Origin: CAYNVQ01 sp964400735
GTDB taxonomy: Bacteria > Acidobacteriota > Aminicenantia > Aminicenantales > Aminicenantaceae
Assembly: GCA_964400735.1 (NCBI GenBank)
Contig: CAYNVQ010000006.1
Location: forward strand, 212,376 to 276,375
Length of the DNA stretch: 64,000 nt
Reading direction: 5' to 3'
Shown one piece after another: positions 16,977-26,586 of this stretch. Position 1 is the first letter of the stretch. Each line of letters starts with the position of its first letter. The position numbers and the translations under genes were made by a program. Under the pieces are notes generated by a model. That model made no database searches and was not told the origin of the DNA. It worked only from the letters and a program-made list of their open reading frames with translations.

Positions 16977-19736
16977 ATGTGTCTGAAAAGAAGTTGTATC
17001 TTCGGCCTGGTTTTTTTATTGACCTCAGTCGTTGGAGCGGATGCCCAAGGCCAGGATCTTTTCGATGAGGGATTGCTAAAGGCATTTACTTTCAGGAATG
17101 TCGGTCCCTTCCGGGTCGGGGCCAGAACTTCGGACATAGCCGTACCCGACTTCCCTGATAAAGATCATCTCTACACCTTTTACGTGGCTACTTGGACAGG
17201 AGGCCTTTGGAAAACCACCAACAACGGAGTAACCTTTCAGCCTGTATTCGATGGTCAGCGCAAGCTCACCATCGGAGACGTTACCCTGGCACCTTCGGAT
17301 CCCTACATTGTTTGGGTGGGAACCGGAGACGGATTCTGTTCCCGCAGTTCCTATGCCGGAGATGGCATCTACAAATCCACTGACGGTGCCAAGACCTGGG
17401 AGCATATGGGGCTCAAGGGTACGCAACACATTCCGAGGATCTGCATCCATCCCCAGGATCCCGATATCGTCTATGTGGCCTCCATGGGCTCTCTGTATTC
17501 CGAGAATGAGGAGAGGGGGGTTTTTAAGACTTTGGACGGAGGCCATACCTGGGAGAAAATCTTCTATTTCGATGAAAAGATCGGGGTTATCGATCTGGTC
17601 ATAAACCCTAGGGATCCGGATATCCTCTACGCCGCCACCTACGATAAGCAAAGGCTGCCCTGGCTATACATCAACGGCGGACCCGGAAGCGGAATCTACA
17701 AGACCACGGATGCCGGAAAAACCTGGACACGTTTGGCCGAAGGGCTTCCCAGCGGCAGGATCGGTCGCATCGGGCTGGATATCTATCGCAAAGATCCGGA
17801 GATCCTTTATGCTGTCATAGAAAACGCAAATAGAAGGCCTCCCACACAAACTGAGATCGAACGAGACAAAGCACGAAGGCGGCTGCCCCGTGAACGGATG
17901 GTGGGAGGAGAGGTCTACCGGACAGAAGATGGCGGCAAGACCTGGGCCAAAATAAACTCCGCAGAAGACGACGTCAGCGCCAAGGGCCCCTACTACTTCA
18001 GCCAGATAAGAGTCGATCCCAACAACGATAAGAACATCTTCGTAACCGGTGAATCGCTGGCCAACTCGACCGACGGAGGGAAAACATGGCATGACCTCGG
18101 CTGGCCTCCGAAGAGGCTTTTTTCGACTATGTTCGGCGATGTCCGCACGCTGTGGATCGACCCCCAGAATTCGGACCGCATTCTCCTGGGAAGCGATGGC
18201 GGAATCTTTATATCCTATGACGGCGGAAAGACCTGCGACCATCTTTACAATCTTCCGCTGGGAGAAATCTATGCCGTTGGTGTGGACATGGAGGATCCCT
18301 ACAATATCTATGCCGGACTTCAGGATCACGAGATGTGGAAGGGACCTTCGAACAGCGCCGCAGGCACGATCACCCTTTTCGACTGGAAGGCGGTCGGTGG
18401 CGGAGACGGGATGTTCACCCAAGTCGATCCCACCGACAGCCGCTGGCTGTACACGACGATGCAGTACGGAGGACACTTCAGAGTAGACCAGAAGCTTGGA
18501 TACCGAACGAGCATTTTGCCCGTCCGTGAAGAGGGCAAACCGCCCTACCGCTTTATCTGGTGCACTCCACTCCACATTTCCCCGCACAACAGCCGAATCA
18601 TCTACACAGGAGGCCAGGTCCTCCTCCGGTCACTCGACCGCGGTGATCACTGGTTCGAGATAAGTCCGGACCTGAGTACGAATCCCACCGATAAGATCTT
18701 TCCCGTTTCGGAAGGTGGCATTCCAGGCTACATCCCTTGGTTTGCTATCTCTTCGATCTCGGAATCACCGATCTCTCCGGGAATCATCTGGGTCGGCACA
18801 AGCGACGGCAAAGTCCATATCACCAAAGACAATGGTGCCACGTGGACAGACCTTACGCGGAAGATTGCCACCGCCGGAGGCAGAGAGGAGTGCTACGTAA
18901 GCCGCGTTCGGGCCTCCCATCACAAGGAGGGCACGGCTTATGTGGCCAAGAACGGATATAAGTATGATGACTTCAAACCCTATCTTTATAAAACAGAGGA
19001 CTACGGCGAAACCTGGCTGCCCCTCAATGCCAACCTACCCCAGGAGCCAATCAATGTCATATACGAAGACCACAAAAATCCCGACCTCCTTTTCGTAGGC
19101 AACGACACCGGCCTTTTCGTTTCTATCGACGGCGGGCAGAGGTGGGTGAAGATGAACAACAACATTCCTGATGTACCCGTGCACGACTTGCTGGTCCACC
19201 CCCGCGGGAACGATCTGATTTTGGGATCCTACGGCCGGGGCCTCTGGATCACGGATATCGCGCCCCTCCAGGAGATAAACGAGGCCGTGTTGGCCGAAGA
19301 TGTCCATCTTTTCGATATCGAACCCACCGTCCAAAGGGTCATCTGGTCCTTCGGCGCCAACGATTATTTATTTGGTGACAGGCACATCCGTGCACCCAAC
19401 GAAGCCATTGGAGTCGCTATCCGCTATTATCTAAAAAATCCGGTGAACACGGCGGTCAGCGTAACCATAGCCGATCCCTATGGAAACGTGCTGGCCAAAC
19501 TGGAAGGAAAAACCGAGGCCGGCATCAACACCGTAGTTTGGGATATGCGTCTTCGAATACCCGGAGAGGACAGGGTCGCCCGCTTCGTCAGAATGAGAGA
19601 TATGCTGGCTCGCTGGGTGCCTCCAGGTGAGTATGCGGTCACCTTGGAAGTCGGAGAAAAGAAACTCACCCGCAGAGCACGGATCACCCATACCCAGGGC
19701 TGGTCCATCGGTGCTTTCCCCCAAATTATCCGGTAG
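16977..19736 (+). CDS. Secreted Asp-box (sortilin/VPS10-like) beta-propeller protein
   Basis: A 919-residue exported protein built of Asp-box repeats of the form S/T-x-D-x-G-x-T-W, for example STDGAKTW, TLDGGHTW, TTDAGKTW, TEDGGKTW and TKDNGATW, spread over most of its length. This is the WD40/YVTN/BNR-like or Sortilin-VPS10 type fold seen in secreted glycosidase-like proteins. The C-terminal ~130 residues form a separate beta-sandwich (YYLKNPVNTAVSVTIADP). ATG 16977 follows GGAGGAGG; a start six codons earlier has no ribosome site. The ligand or substrate is unknown. A paralogue follows directly. Confidence 0.8.
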   Translation: MCLKRSCIFGLVFLLTSVVGADAQGQDLFDEGLLKAFTFRNVGPFRVGARTSDIAVPDFPDKDHLYTFYVATWTGGLWKTTNNGVTFQPVFDGQRKLTIGDVTLAPSDPYIVWVGTGDGFCSRSSYAGDGIYKSTDGAKTWEHMGLKGTQHIPRICIHPQDPDIVYVASMGSLYSENEERGVFKTLDGGHTWEKIFYFDEKIGVIDLVINPRDPDILYAATYDKQRLPWLYINGGPGSGIYKTTDAGKTWTRLAEGLPSGRIGRIGLDIYRKDPEILYAVIENANRRPPTQTEIERDKARRRLPRERMVGGEVYRTEDGGKTWAKINSAEDDVSAKGPYYFSQIRVDPNNDKNIFVTGESLANSTDGGKTWHDLGWPPKRLFSTMFGDVRTLWIDPQNSDRILLGSDGGIFISYDGGKTCDHLYNLPLGEIYAVGVDMEDPYNIYAGLQDHEMWKGPSNSAAGTITLFDWKAVGGGDGMFTQVDPTDSRWLYTTMQYGGHFRVDQKLGYRTSILPVREEGKPPYRFIWCTPLHISPHNSRIIYTGGQVLLRSLDRGDHWFEISPDLSTNPTDKIFPVSEGGIPGYIPWFAISSISESPISPGIIWVGTSDGKVHITKDNGATWTDLTRKIATAGGREECYVSRVRASHHKEGTAYVAKNGYKYDDFKPYLYKTEDYGETWLPLNANLPQEPINVIYEDHKNPDLLFVGNDTGLFVSIDGGQRWVKMNNNIPDVPVHDLLVHPRGNDLILGSYGRGLWITDIAPLQEINEAVLAEDVHLFDIEPTVQRVIWSFGANDYLFGDRHIRAPNEAIGVAIRYYLKNPVNTAVSVTIADPYGNVLAKLEGKTEAGINTVVWDMRLRIPGEDRVARFVRMRDMLARWVPPGEYAVTLEVGEKKLTRRARITHTQGWSIGAFPQIIR

Positions 19737-19848
19737 CCGGTTCTTGACTTGAACCCAAAAGAAATAATAATAAAGAAATGATAATTTGAAATAAGAAATA
19801 TCTGATATGTATTTAGACTCTGCACTATCTAATCACAAGGAGGGAGAC

Positions 19849-22221
19849 ATGAGGTTTTCTAAGCGTTTCTGTTTATTGTTGTGCATCGTTCTTGCTTTTT
19901 CGGTCTTCGTCATCGCCGATGCTCAAAGAAGAGCGAATCCAGCAAAAGCGGCGATGAAAAAAGTCGAGAGCACGGACCCTACTTTAAGGCTTAAATGGTT
20001 CGACCAATTCCAGACTATGAAGGCTCAGACGCCGTTGAAGGACCTGAAGTGGCGTCACATCGGACCATTCGATGTCGGGGGACGGTGCACGGACGTCGAG
20101 GTTCCCAAAGGGAGCCGGCTCACTATATATGTCGGGTCCGCGACGGGAGGCGTCTGGAAGACGGATAATGCAGGAATCAGCTGGACACCTCTTACTGACG
20201 AGCTGCCGACTCTTTCGACCGGAGACCTGGCTATCTCCGAATCCAATCCGGATATCGTTTGGTTGGGTACGGGAGAGGCCAACCATTTCAGGGCTTCGAT
20301 CGCCGGGATCGGAGTCTACAAGTCCACGGACGCTGGAGCGACCTGGACTCACATGGGTCTTGCTGCGACGCAGACGATCGGCCGGATTCTCGTCCACCCC
20401 ACCAATCCCGATATCGTCTATGTCGCCGCAACCGGGCACGAGTGGACGTATAATCCCGACCGCGGAGTCTACAAGACGACCGATGGAGGCAAAACCTGGC
20501 AGAAGGTCCTGTACATCGGCGAGAAAATCGGGGCCATCGACCTGGTCATGGATCCGACGAATCCCGATGTCCTGATCGCCTCGATGGTCAATCGGATCAG
20601 ACTGCGCTGGAGCGACCCCACTCCTGGAGGTGAAGGACTGTTCAAGACGACCGATGGAGGCCAGACGTGGAAACCCTTGACCAATGGTCTGCCCCCTGAC
20701 AAGACGAAAATAGGCCGGATCGGCCTCGCCCTTTGCAGGGCGAAACCCAACGTCATCTATGCTTTTATCGATAACCACACCCCGACCCGGATGCCCGAGC
20801 CTGGTGAGCGCGATTCCTACGGCCGCCTGAGGACCTACTCTGACATCGTCGGAGCCGAAGTTTATCGCTCAGACGATCAGGGAGAGACCTGGCGCAAGAT
20901 GAGCCCCGCGGATCAGATGTTCGAACGCTTCGGGGGAACCTATGGTTGGGTTTTCGGCCAAATCCGGGTCGATCCCAATAACGCGGACATCGTCTATCTC
21001 ATGGGCCTCGGCCTTTATCGGTCGAGCGACGGGGGCAAAACCTGGGAGAGGCTGGGAAGAGGGGTCCATGGTGACCACCACGGTTTGTGGATCGATCCAG
21101 CCGACTCGAACTATCTCATCAATGTCAACGACGGCGGGGCTTATGCTTCTTATGATTACGGCAGGAATTGGCGAAGTTTCCAGGAGGGCATCCCTGTGAC
21201 CCAGTTCTACAATGTCGCTTACGACATGAATAAGCCATTTGCCGTTTATGGCTCTGTCCAGGATTTTGGGACCTTCCGAGGCCTGGGAGTCGCTCCTTTG
21301 TCTGCGCCGGAACCGGGCCGGCGTCGGCGCCGCCCCCAGATCGTTCAATGGGAAAGAGCACCTGGAGGAGAAGGGACCTTGATCGCCGTCGACACGAACG
21401 ATCCGAATACGGAATATGCCTCCGGCTATTACGGGCGGGTCGAAAGGTCCGAGTTCAAGAACGGTGGATGGACCACCAAGGAAGTCTATCCGAAGGCCCC
21501 CGAGGGGGAAACTCCTTACCGGGGACAGTGGCTGGCCGGCCTGCTGCTCTCGCCGCACAATCCCCAGATTGTCTACTGTGGGTTTCAGTATCTTTTTCGC
21601 TCGATGGACAAAGGGGATACATGGGAAAGAATCAGCCCGGATCTGACATACAACAAACCAGAATGGCAGGGGAATCTCCCCTATGCGATCCCTTATCAGA
21701 CCATCACCGCCATCGCCGAATCGCCGTTTAAATTCGGAGTGGTCTACGTCGGGACCGACGACGGACGGGTCCAAGTGACAAAGGATGCCGGCTCGACCTG
21801 GACCGATATCACGGCCGGACTCCCATACAACAAACATGTATGGAACATAGTGGCTTCCAAGTACGATCCGGCCACCGTCTACATCGCCCAAATCGGAAGG
21901 GAAGACGATGATTTCACTCCGTACATTTTCAAGTCCACCGATTACGGAAAGACCTGGGTGAGTATCTCTGCCAATATCCCCTGCGGCCCGACAAACGTCA
22001 TCCGGGAGGATCCGAAGAATAAAGATGTCCTCTACTGCGGTACCGACCAGGGAGTTTTCGTTACCACGGATGGAGCCGTGACCTGGAATTATCTCGGTTC
22101 CGGTCTGCCGAATGCCCCGGTCTGGGACTTGCAGATTCACCCCCGCGATAACATGCTGGTTATCGCCACCAACGGACGAGGCATGTGGGCCATCGATGAC
22201 GTCTCCCCGCTAAGGAAATAA
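19849..22221 (+). CDS. Secreted Asp-box beta-propeller protein, paralogue
   Basis: A 790-residue exported protein with the same architecture as its upstream neighbour: signal peptide to about residue 26 (VIADAQ), then many Asp-boxes (STDAGATW, TTDGGKTW, TTDGGQTW, SSDGGKTW, TKDAGSTW, STDYGKTW). It lacks the C-terminal beta-sandwich of the first copy and ends after the propeller (NGRGMWAIDDVSP). ATG 19849 follows AAGGAGGGAG. The two genes probably arose by duplication and then diverged; the shared opening RHIGPFDVGGR / RNVGPFRVGAR aligns well. The ligand is unknown. Confidence 0.8.
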   Translation: MRFSKRFCLLLCIVLAFSVFVIADAQRRANPAKAAMKKVESTDPTLRLKWFDQFQTMKAQTPLKDLKWRHIGPFDVGGRCTDVEVPKGSRLTIYVGSATGGVWKTDNAGISWTPLTDELPTLSTGDLAISESNPDIVWLGTGEANHFRASIAGIGVYKSTDAGATWTHMGLAATQTIGRILVHPTNPDIVYVAATGHEWTYNPDRGVYKTTDGGKTWQKVLYIGEKIGAIDLVMDPTNPDVLIASMVNRIRLRWSDPTPGGEGLFKTTDGGQTWKPLTNGLPPDKTKIGRIGLALCRAKPNVIYAFIDNHTPTRMPEPGERDSYGRLRTYSDIVGAEVYRSDDQGETWRKMSPADQMFERFGGTYGWVFGQIRVDPNNADIVYLMGLGLYRSSDGGKTWERLGRGVHGDHHGLWIDPADSNYLINVNDGGAYASYDYGRNWRSFQEGIPVTQFYNVAYDMNKPFAVYGSVQDFGTFRGLGVAPLSAPEPGRRRRRPQIVQWERAPGGEGTLIAVDTNDPNTEYASGYYGRVERSEFKNGGWTTKEVYPKAPEGETPYRGQWLAGLLLSPHNPQIVYCGFQYLFRSMDKGDTWERISPDLTYNKPEWQGNLPYAIPYQTITAIAESPFKFGVVYVGTDDGRVQVTKDAGSTWTDITAGLPYNKHVWNIVASKYDPATVYIAQIGREDDDFTPYIFKSTDYGKTWVSISANIPCGPTNVIREDPKNKDVLYCGTDQGVFVTTDGAVTWNYLGSGLPNAPVWDLQIHPRDNMLVIATNGRGMWAIDDVSPLRK

Positions 22222-22236
22222 AACCGCGAGCTCGTT

Positions 22237-22905
22237 TTACTTTTCGGCTCTCTTGTAGCTGATGGAGATTCCCGACCAGCTCGACCTGTCGATGGTCGTT
22301 TCCATGTAGGGAAGACTCTCCAGGTAATCGAGAAACTCTCCGATACCCCACTGCCTCCTTCCGGATACGTTGTGGGCGGTGAAACATCCTCCCACCTCGA
22401 GCTTGGGCAAAACAGCTATCAAGTAGTTCTTGTACCATCCTTTATCTGCATCGCTGAAGACAAAATCGAAGGGACCCTCGAGCTGGGGAACAAGTTTGTG
22501 CGCATCAGCCAGCCGGGCATCGATATAATCGGAGAGCCCTGCTTCCTTGAAATTGGCCACTGCTTCTTTGTGTCGCTCTTCATTTATCTCTATGGTGATG
22601 AGCTTTCCCCCGGTTTTGCTCAGGGCCCAAGCAATCCAGATACCGGACCGGCCGGTGGAGGTCCCGATCTCTAGCGCTTTGGTGTAATTGTTCTTGATGA
22701 TGAGATCGTAGAGAACCTTTCCGTCCGTTTCCGAAACATTCATATCTCTCCAGGAATGCCGGTGGCTGTCGAGAAAGCTTCTTACCCTTTCGTCGAGATC
22801 CTGGTTGTTATATTTTTCCATGATAAAGGTTGCCTCCGTTGCCGCAAGAGAAGAAGCCGTTATCAGCAAAAGAAAGCAGAAAAGGTGCTTGAATGTGTTA
22901 AACAT
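22237..22905 (-). CDS. O-methyltransferase-like protein with an export signal
   Basis: A 222-residue class I SAM methyltransferase of the O-methyltransferase family 3 / COMT type. The SAM-binding motif I is seen as ALEIGTSTGRSGIW, motif II as LITIEIN, and the metal-site region as FVFSDADKGWYKNY. Unusually it begins with a clean signal peptide (residues 1-22, ending SLAATEA). SAM is not expected in the periplasm, so either the enzyme is exported and binds another ligand or the first ATG is wrong. GAGAGG upstream of the annotated ATG supports this start. Confidence 0.75.
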   Translation of the reverse strand: MFNTFKHLFCFLLLITASSLAATEATFIMEKYNNQDLDERVRSFLDSHRHSWRDMNVSETDGKVLYDLIIKNNYTKALEIGTSTGRSGIWIAWALSKTGGKLITIEINEERHKEAVANFKEAGLSDYIDARLADAHKLVPQLEGPFDFVFSDADKGWYKNYLIAVLPKLEVGGCFTAHNVSGRRQWGIGEFLDYLESLPYMETTIDRSSWSGISISYKRAEK

Positions 22906-22934
22906 TTAAACCTCTCATATTTTTTTTCTATTGC

Positions 22935-24215
22935 TCACCTCCGAAACCGTGTTCTTCCAAAGCGGGGATTGACCACGTTGCTGTACACGGAGCCAAAGGT
23001 ATAGCGCAATCCCACCGAGATCGAATATTCATAGTTTGTAGCCAGCTCTTTTCTAGCCAGGAGCACTTCTTCCAAAGTGGCTTCCCCAACGGGCAACGAC
23101 AACTGGTCATGGATGCGCTCATATCGTCCGAAAATATCCAGGGAAAGTCCTTTGAATACTCGAATATCCAGATTCGCCCACAATTCTATCCGGTATTTGC
23201 TGAGGTCGTGAAAGTAATGCGAACCTTCCAATGATGTCGATGCGTTACCCCAGGGTTCCCTTATTTGTAGGGATAGAGTCAGAGATTGATTGAATAACGT
23301 TTCCGACATTTTTTTGAAGATCGTCTCTTCGATATAGTTGGCATGGTTGTATCCGATCCTGTACAGAAACCTGAGCTGGCGGCGGGTGGATTCTGAGTAA
23401 GGAAACACGTTGTATTCGATGGCTGGGGCTATGGTGAAATAAAGGTCCAGGTTGCTGTAGGTGGATGATTCGGCTTCTACCCAGCCACCCATCCCCCAGT
23501 GTTCGCCTATGCTTTTGACGACCATCCCGCTGAAATCTTTCTCATCCGATACACTTTCAATGTATTCGTCTTCGTAGTCATACTCCCGTCTGTCGAATTC
23601 TCCCGAGAGGCCCATCCGGATCTTTATCTCCGGAGTCACACGGTTGGCCGAGAAGTTTACGTCGATGGAGCGGGAATTCCGGCTCTGTTCTCCGCTTATC
23701 CGGCCATCCAGGCTGATGCTGAAGACCCAGAAGTTCCAGGGGTCTTTCACGGCGGTCGGTTCGAGCTTTTGGCGGAAATCCAGATAAAAATAGCTGGCGA
23801 GAGGAGTCTTTGCCACATAGGGGAATAACCCCCTCTCCAGCACCTCGACCTGAGCCCTCCTTATCTCGTCAGGGGTGTCGTTGGGAGTGGAGACATACAC
23901 CTGGGTGTAATCCAGGCCTTTGAAATCTTTCAAGCCGATGAAAGCGAAGGTGTACTCCCGGCCCCCGCTTCCAGTCTGCTGATCGGTAATCAGGACATGG
24001 ACATCGGCGTCCGTCCTGTCCCGGACATAATTGATGTATGTGATTTCCTGCCTGAAAAAGTCCCTGTCACATCCACGGCAGTCGATAAAAACCTTCAGGG
24101 CCGATTCTCTCAGGTCTTCGACCTTGGGCTTTGGGTTGTCGGTGAAGGGCCAGGCTGTCGCCATCGCAAAGAAAAGCCACGCAGAAATGAATAGAAACAT
24201 TCGAGTTCGCTTCAT
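22935..24215 (-). CDS. Probable outer-membrane beta-barrel protein
   Basis: A 426-residue exported protein: signal peptide to about residue 24, an N-terminal periplasmic domain (about 30-130) with a CRGCD motif, then alternating amphipathic strands rich in aromatic girdle residues up to the C-terminus (NYEYSISVGLRYTFGSVYSN). The layout fits an outer-membrane barrel with a small soluble domain. The CRGCD pair could form a disulfide. It lies 29 bp upstream of the methyltransferase gene on the same strand. No named family was recognised. Confidence 0.6.
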   Translation of the reverse strand: MKRTRMFLFISAWLFFAMATAWPFTDNPKPKVEDLRESALKVFIDCRGCDRDFFRQEITYINYVRDRTDADVHVLITDQQTGSGGREYTFAFIGLKDFKGLDYTQVYVSTPNDTPDEIRRAQVEVLERGLFPYVAKTPLASYFYLDFRQKLEPTAVKDPWNFWVFSISLDGRISGEQSRNSRSIDVNFSANRVTPEIKIRMGLSGEFDRREYDYEDEYIESVSDEKDFSGMVVKSIGEHWGMGGWVEAESSTYSNLDLYFTIAPAIEYNVFPYSESTRRQLRFLYRIGYNHANYIEETIFKKMSETLFNQSLTLSLQIREPWGNASTSLEGSHYFHDLSKYRIELWANLDIRVFKGLSLDIFGRYERIHDQLSLPVGEATLEEVLLARKELATNYEYSISVGLRYTFGSVYSNVVNPRFGRTRFRR

Positions 24216-24578
24216 AACTCATCTCCCTCAGTTTCTTCGGGTTAGCCATGCACCTGAATATTCGATAAGATTGGTTTCGTTTCTGGCTAAGCGCCTAACA
24301 ATAAATATTTTTGAATAGAGTATGATAATAAAAAATTATTAAAAAAATGTGAAGGGAAGATTGAAAGTTTTTATTTTTTTCTAAAGCTGAAAATGGCCTG
24401 GAAAAGCCGATACATCAGAGATTCTTCTACTCGAGATCAAACTTTAAGCGCAGGGATGTGGTCCGATGTTGACAAGGAATAATAAAATTTGAGATTTATC
24501 TGTATCGGAAAAGTATACAAGAGAAGAAGGATTCACTCCCCCTTGATCGAATAAGGGAAAGAAATGACGGTTCCGCTT
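24216..24578. other. AT-rich intergenic region
   Basis: About 360 bp with runs of A and T (for example near 24320-24380) between two same-strand genes. No gene, tRNA or clear terminator is seen. It presumably carries the promoter of the beta-barrel gene. Confidence 0.4.
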
Positions 24579-25535
24579 TCAGTATTTACGGAGGTATATA
24601 CCTCCTCCCGATGTCCGCAAATAGAGCTCCGGACCGCCACCATTTATTTTGGCATTCAGGGCGCTTCTGTCGATTTCTCCCTTGAGGGTTACCGGAAAGT
24701 CGGTGTGGACGCGCCCGCCGCTGGATTTGGCGTTGACATTTACGCCGATATCCTCCTTCAAGCGAACGGTTATCGATCCTCCTGAGGTTGTCAGGCGGCA
24801 GTCAGATTGGGGCTGTTGGGAGATGGTGGCTTTTATGGAGCCGCCTGAGGTGTCGGCCTTGATATTGCCCATGATTTCTTCCACCGTGATGCTTCCGCCT
24901 GAGGTGTGGGCATCAACGGGCCCCTGGGCCCGTTTTATCCGTATGCTTCCTCCCGAGGTGTCAACATTCGTATTCCCTTTGACTTCTCCGATTTCGATAC
25001 TTCCGCCCGAGGTATTGCCAGATATCTCGCCGTCGATGCGATCGAAATGAAGGCTTCCTCCCGATGTCCTGCTCTTGACGATGCCCTGGATTTCTTCTGC
25101 AGTGATGCTCCCCCCTTTGGTGTCGAGGTCCAGATTGTAATTGTCCGGAACGCTGATGATAAATTTGACTCTCAAATATTTTCCTATATTATTCCAAAAT
25201 CTATCCCAGTCCCTCTTATCATATTTGGCGGTGATGTAGACATCGTTGCCTTTCTGGTCGAAACCGATGTCGAGATCCTTCAGTATTTGTTCGGCGCTTT
25301 TTTCACTCCCTGACTTCACTTCCCTGATGACTTCGATATCGACCTTGTTCCCTTTTAATCCCTGCACCTGGATGGATCCGATATCGCTGTCCACATAAAG
25401 CGTCCCTCCCGGGCTAACGGTGAATGATTTGCTGATGGTGTCTTCGGTACTGCTGAAAGAAAAGCAGGGTGTCAGAAGGAATAGGATCGAGAAAAGAATC
25501 GTAAGGTAGAACGATTTTAAATGCGATTTTTTCAT
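24579..25535 (-). CDS. DUF4097-type secreted beta-helix protein
   Basis: A 318-residue exported protein. A signal peptide (about 5-30) leads to a DUF4097 domain (starting SKSFTVSPGGTLYVDSDIG). The middle consists of five or more near-identical repeats of about 18 residues built on TSGGSI (SRTSGGSLHF, GNTSGGSIEI, VDTSGGSIRI, AHTSGGSITV, ADTSGGSIKA). Such repeats should stack as a right-handed parallel beta-helix. The family is common in acidobacteria and Bacteroidetes and often of unknown role. The ATG at 25535 follows GGAGG at 5 bp; an in-frame TTG four codons earlier overlaps that site. Confidence 0.8.
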   Translation of the reverse strand: MKKSHLKSFYLTILFSILFLLTPCFSFSSTEDTISKSFTVSPGGTLYVDSDIGSIQVQGLKGNKVDIEVIREVKSGSEKSAEQILKDLDIGFDQKGNDVYITAKYDKRDWDRFWNNIGKYLRVKFIISVPDNYNLDLDTKGGSITAEEIQGIVKSRTSGGSLHFDRIDGEISGNTSGGSIEIGEVKGNTNVDTSGGSIRIKRAQGPVDAHTSGGSITVEEIMGNIKADTSGGSIKATISQQPQSDCRLTTSGGSITVRLKEDIGVNVNAKSSGGRVHTDFPVTLKGEIDRSALNAKINGGGPELYLRTSGGGIYLRKY

Positions 25536-25613
25536 GAATTCCTCCAATTTTTAGTAAATGACAACATCTTCTCTATTAATAGACGATATGAGAAGCTAAA
25601 AGGTTCGTTTTTT

Positions 25614-26558
25614 TTATATTCCTGACCTTTGCGCGGCCATTAGATAAAATACCGCCAGACCTCGGAAGGGTCTAAAGACCCTGAGTGCATTCTCGACTTC
25701 TTCCGCTTTCATCCTGGTTCCGCTGCCGAGGTATTTGCCGACGATGGTTCTCACCCCCAGGTCGTCTGCTGGAACAGCGTCTAGCCGGCCTAATCCGCGG
25801 AGCAGGATATAATCGGCCGACCACCTGCCGAAGCCTCTCAGATTCGTGATGAAACGGTGGACATCGGGGGAGGACATTTTTTTCATCTTTTCCATTTTAA
25901 GAGAGCCGTCTGCAACCCTAAGAGAAAGTGCTTTGATGTATTCCGACTTTTGCCGGGAAAGTCCACACTCCATGAGCCCTTCTATCGGAGCTTCTGCCAG
26001 AACCGTGGGTTCGGGAAAGGCAGTCTGATCGAGGACCTTTTCTCCAAATCTCTCGACCAGACGCTCCCTTATCCGGCAGGCGGCGGTGAGGGATATCTGC
26101 TGTTCCGTGACCGCAGTCACCATCATCTGGAAAAGAGAGGGGGGCCTCATCGGCTTGAGTCCCCTGTGTCTTTTGATTATCGGCCCCAGAACTCTGTGGT
26201 CTGCAGCTTTTCTGTAAAAAGGCCTGAGGTCAAAGGAGGTGTTCAGGATCCATTCCGCCATCCCCTTCAGCCCGGAAGGTTCTGTTCTCCGGCTGGAAGA
26301 GATCTTGATAGGACCATTTTTTTTGGTCTGGCAGGCTTCTAGAACAACCGGCCTTCCATCCAATCTGACCGGAACCCTGTACCGGGAAAGATCTTCAACC
26401 GGTACCGGAGAAAATCCGGACATGACTTTCAAACATAGCGGCAGGTCGAAAGGCCCTTTGGAATTTACGGTTACTTCGGTCGGCATGACACCTTCAGTCC
26501 TTGGTTTTTTATCCTGTGGAGGGATGATATTTGTGTGCGCGTTCGAACGTGTTTTCAC
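25614..26558 (-). CDS. DNA-3-methyladenine glycosylase II-like (AlkA/HhH-GPD)
   Basis: A 314-residue base-excision repair glycosylase. The C-terminal HhH-GPD fold is clear: VTAVTEQQISLTAACRIRERL, the helix-hairpin-helix LRGFGRWSADYILLRG and the catalytic aspartate region DAVPADDLGVR, matching the AlkA layout where the catalytic Asp follows the hairpin. The N-terminal ~130 residues resemble the AlkA N-terminal domain. It should remove alkylated purines. The start is ambiguous between 26558 and an ATG at 26486 (preceded by AAGG), which would trim 24 residues. It lies 28 bp after the peptidase gene on the same strand and may be co-transcribed. Confidence 0.8.
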   Translation of the reverse strand: MKTRSNAHTNIIPPQDKKPRTEGVMPTEVTVNSKGPFDLPLCLKVMSGFSPVPVEDLSRYRVPVRLDGRPVVLEACQTKKNGPIKISSSRRTEPSGLKGMAEWILNTSFDLRPFYRKAADHRVLGPIIKRHRGLKPMRPPSLFQMMVTAVTEQQISLTAACRIRERLVERFGEKVLDQTAFPEPTVLAEAPIEGLMECGLSRQKSEYIKALSLRVADGSLKMEKMKKMSSPDVHRFITNLRGFGRWSADYILLRGLGRLDAVPADDLGVRTIVGKYLGSGTRMKAEEVENALRVFRPFRGLAVFYLMAAQRSGI

Positions 26559-26586
26559 TTCAATTTGAACGAAGCAAGAAGGGTTT

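Noticed and set aside
20869..22140. Long minus-strand open frame opposite the second propeller gene
   Set aside because: The plus strand carries regular Asp-box repeats and a signal peptide; the antisense frame has none.
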